In this document: in pieces, positions 14,674 through 16,759 of the stretch
How positions within the stretch are numbered: the stretch's first letter is position 1
Layout: each line of letters opens with the position of its first letter
DNA from: Trichomonas tenax
Taxonomy: Eukaryota > Parabasalia > Trichomonadida > Trichomonadidae
Reading direction: 5' to 3'
NCBI GenBank assembly: GCA_023091735.1
Contig: JALKBU010001100.1
Location: 1-16,759 of the forward strand
DNA length: 16,759 nt
Translations under genes and position numbers: made by a program
The notes under the pieces: generated by a model
The model's database searches: none
What the model saw: only the letters and a program-made list of their open reading frames with translations
What the model was told of the DNA's origin: nothing

Positions 14674-16089
14674 TCAAACTCTAGTGAGGTCTGTAGTGAT
14701 GAAAGGATGCTGCAGAGCCTCTGAAGCAGAAAGTCTCTTCTCAGGATTGAGATTCAAAATCTTTCTTAAGAAATCAATGAACAAAAGTCGGCGTTTGCGT
14801 TCCTTTTCACGTGCCTGTGGTGTGTTACCGATGAGGAGCTCGTACTTAAGAATTATATCATCAAACTGATCATTGTTGAAATAATTCTGGAAGTTGACAG
14901 GTTGTTGGTTATTTTCTCTGCATATCTGCTCCTCGCTCTTCAGCTTTCCATTCTGGAAGAAATTCTGGCGTGGAGACTTCCTAACGACTTCTGGCGGGAA
15001 ATCTCCGAGAAGACCGACAATGAGCTCCAGGAGATGGACTTCATTCTGTCCTGGGAAGAGTGGTGCTGCTATAAAGAGCTCAAAGGCTACACATGCGGCA
15101 CTCCATATATCTATCTTATAATCGTGATCCAGGTTTAAAACGACTTCTGGAGCACGGTAGTAACGTGACTGTATGTAATTCGACGCCGGTTGTTGAATAA
15201 AGCGAGCGGATCCAAAATCAACTAATTTAATATCGGTCGCTTTCATGTCTATCAAGAGAATATTCTCCGGCTTGATATCCGAATGTACTATTTTGCACTT
15301 TTCTAGCGTCTTAAGTGTGAAAAGAAGCTGCCTTGTCACTGATTGAATTAATCCCAACGGAAGACCTCTGTAAGACCTCGCCTTTATAATTTCGTAGAGA
15401 TTCATCGACAGCAGCTCATTGACAATGCAGAGTCTTTCCCTAAAGAGAAACCAATCGACTAAATGAAGGCAATATTGTAATTCAGAAGGTGTCGCTGTTT
15501 TTTGCAAGTGCTGCAGTATCTGTACCTCTCTCTGAGCCTGCTGCCTGTACATTTGACCTGGTTTTGCGACCTTTATCGCGTATTTCGGCTTTTCGTCAGC
15601 AACAGACGTGAATTCAGTCGCAGCGAAAACAGTGCCGAACTGCCCTTGTCCGAGCATCTTAAATATCTGGTATTTCGTCCCGTTGTTGCCCTCTATCACG
15701 TCGTTCGCCGGCGGTTGCTGACTTGGGTACATTGCGGACCTTCTAGCCTTAGCCTCCCTGTACTTGTTCTGCAGCCTGCGGCGCCTCTCGTGGCGCTCGT
15801 ACATCTCCGATTGGCGAGCTAATTCGGACTCCTCCATTAACGCAGATTGGTCTAAGTCATCGAAAAAGAGGTCCTCTCTGTATCCATCGGCGAATTCGGG
15901 GAATGTGTCTGCGCTTATGTAGTTATCCCATGAAATTTCATACATCGTTGAACATTTTTTAATATTTTTTGCATTCGGGCCCTTGAACACTGTGGAGGGC
16001 TCGTTGCTGGCGCTCTCAACGCTCACGCCGGTCGTGGATTTCATTCCTTTACCACCTCCCTGGGAAATGTGTGAAGGAAGGCGGCTCAT
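14674..16089 (-). CDS. DYRK/HIPK/Yak1-type CMGC protein kinase
   Basis: 471 residues. The kinase domain spans about 140-465 with all key elements: Gly loop GQGQFGTV (147-154), K173 in YAIKVAK, alpha-C E188, catalytic loop HSDIKPEN (269-276, D271), DFG (291-293), activation loop YIQSRYYRAPE (305-315), D327 in DIWS, and a terminal Arg in PEKRLSASEALQHPF. YIQSRYYR before APE is the hallmark of the DYRK family. Y305 aligns with the tyrosine that DYRKs autophosphorylate during translation, while the preceding Tyr of their YxY is Ser (S303). HSD in place of HCD is a small variation. A CMGC-type insert (about 370-435) contains a basic REKERKRR run. The N-terminal 135 residues include an acidic/aromatic patch (about 60-90) and an Arg-rich helix (ERHERRRRLQNKYREAKARR, 98-117) that could serve as nuclear targeting. 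Exact subfamily (DYRK1, DYRK2, Yak1 or HIPK) is not decidable here. The ATG at 16089 has an initiator 7 bases upstream. Confidence 0.93.
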   Translation of the reverse strand: MSRLPSHISQGGGKGMKSTTGVSVESASNEPSTVFKGPNAKNIKKCSTMYEISWDNYISADTFPEFADGYREDLFFDDLDQSALMEESELARQSEMYERHERRRRLQNKYREAKARRSAMYPSQQPPANDVIEGNNGTKYQIFKMLGQGQFGTVFAATEFTSVADEKPKYAIKVAKPGQMYRQQAQREVQILQHLQKTATPSELQYCLHLVDWFLFRERLCIVNELLSMNLYEIIKARSYRGLPLGLIQSVTRQLLFTLKTLEKCKIVHSDIKPENILLIDMKATDIKLVDFGSARFIQQPASNYIQSRYYRAPEVVLNLDHDYKIDIWSAACVAFELFIAAPLFPGQNEVHLLELIVGLLGDFPPEVVRKSPRQNFFQNGKLKSEEQICRENNQQPVNFQNYFNNDQFDDIILKYELLIGNTPQAREKERKRRLLFIDFLRKILNLNPEKRLSASEALQHPFITTDLTRV

Positions 16090-16484
16090 GTGAAATGAAA
16101 AAGTGCTCGATATTTTTTCTCATTTTCGATTTTGAGACTAAAAATGGTTTATACAGTGTATCCTATGGTTAAAAATGCAAAAAAGTTCAGACTCGTTATT
16201 CAAAATAATCGTTATCGTCTATGATTTTTGTGACAAATTGTTTGCATGGAGAAATTGACTTTTGGACAAAAATTCAATCATGTCTAAATAGAGTAAGCCT
16301 GTGGACAGCTGTACTAGAGTTGGTTCGCTCTTTTGCATTTTTTATTCATCATCACTTTTTATATCATCTCACCTCCATAACCACGACTTAATTTTATATT
16401 TTTCAAGTTTCATCATTTTCTCATTTTGTTTCGAGAAGAGAAAGATTAACAAAAAGAAGAGAAGTAGCAAATAAAACCGATATT
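16090..16484. other. Spacer between kinase promoter and actin 3' end
   Basis: 395 AT-rich bases. The left end holds the kinase initiator and the right end the actin 3' UTR. A slightly GC-richer patch near 16297-16335 was inspected for a tRNA (it contains GGTTCG) and gives no tRNA fold. Nothing else was recognised. Confidence 0.65.
16093..16098 (-). promoter_or_regulatory. Inr-like initiator TCATTT for the kinase gene
   Basis: TCATTT on the minus strand matches TCAYW, with its A 7 bases before the ATG at 16089. Confidence 0.65.
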
Positions 16485-16759
16485 TTAGAAGCACTTGCGG
16501 TGGACAATGGATGGGCCAGCCTCGTCGTATTCCTCCTTTGTGATGACCATTTGTGGGAATGTAGCGAGGGAAGCAAGGATAGAACCACCGACCCAAACAG
16601 CGTACTTACGCTCTTCTGGGGCGACGATCTTAACCTTCATTGTTGGTGGAGCAAGAGCTGTGATTTCCTTGTCAAGACGCTCTGGAAGGCCCTTGTACAT
16701 TGTTGTACCACCGGAAAGAACGATGTTAGCGTAGAGATCCTTACGAACATCGATATCGC
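16485..16759 (-). CDS. Actin, C-terminal part (gene runs off the right edge)
   Basis: The last 90 residues of actin are present, entering at the window edge in [20 protein letters not shown] and ending [10 protein letters not shown]. Diagnostic blocks are LSGGTTM (nucleotide-binding cleft), [31 protein letters not shown] and the C-terminal [19 protein letters not shown]. The frame is open from the edge with no internal ATG start needed, so the 5' roughly three quarters of the gene lies to the right of this window. [10 protein letters not shown] and the overall wording resemble trichomonad actins. [10 protein letters not shown] and FPQMV differ from animal actins. Actin forms the microfilament cytoskeleton used in amoeboid spreading and endocytosis. 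The stop is TAA followed by AA (TAAA), a compact trichomonad 3' end. Codon use is GC-rich against its surroundings, as expected of a highly expressed gene. Confidence 0.98.
   Translation of the reverse strand, partial: DIDVRKDLYANIVLSGGTTMYKGLPERLDKEITALAPPTMKVKIVAPEERKYAVWVGGSILASLATFPQMVITKEEYDEAGPSIVHRKCF

Noticed and set aside
16297..16335. GGTTCG-containing patch as a tRNA
   Set aside because: The B-box match is incomplete, there is no A box at the right distance, and no cloverleaf pairing.

Overview
The window looks like nuclear DNA of a parabasalid protist (a trichomonad, for example Tritrichomonas or Trichomonas). Three things support this. The right edge holds the C-terminal end of an actin that ends in the usual RKCF. 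The genes are intronless and sit in very AT-rich spacers. Nearly every start codon has a TCA-type initiator (Inr) 7-18 bases upstream, which is the classical trichomonad core promoter. The species cannot be fixed from the sequence alone. The standard genetic code fits, since both TAA and TGA end good reading frames.

Layout, left to right: (1) 1-616, AT-rich spacer. (2) 617-2443 (-), a multi-pass membrane protein with the sphingomyelin-synthase type PAP2 catalytic core behind a long extra membrane domain. (3) 2444-4804, a large spacer with a GC-enriched island, several short hairpins, a recurring GCGATCAT word, a tRNA-like segment and a G-rich tract. (4) 4805-5794 (-), an ornithine cyclodeaminase/mu-crystallin family enzyme. 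(5) 5795-7785, a second large spacer with little in it. (6) 7786-8532 (+), a Rab-type GTPase with a long charged tail ending in CC, and an 11-bp hairpin just after its stop. (7) 8792-9415 (-), a ubiquitin-like-domain protein. (8) 9416-9994, a divergent promoter region carrying about eight degenerate copies of a TTGACATGTAAA-like motif. (9) 9995-10978 (+), a Glu-rich acidic protein. (10) 11010-14186 (-), a 1058-residue helical protein that I tentatively recognise as the Mediator kinase-module subunit MED12. (11) 14674-16089 (-), a DYRK/HIPK-type protein kinase. (12) 16485 to the edge (-), partial actin.

The genes do not form a pathway or an operon. This is an ordinary eukaryotic chromosomal segment in which each gene appears to have its own promoter. 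Some themes recur (membrane lipid and trafficking, transcription and signalling), but nothing in the layout shows that they work together. The features most worth a second look are the repeat array in the divergent promoter (9821-9985), the Rab 3'-end hairpin (8546-8575), the structured GC-rich island (2642-2766), the divergent MED12-like protein, and the extra membrane domain on the sphingolipid-synthase-like protein. I see no clear evidence of a wholly new multi-gene system.
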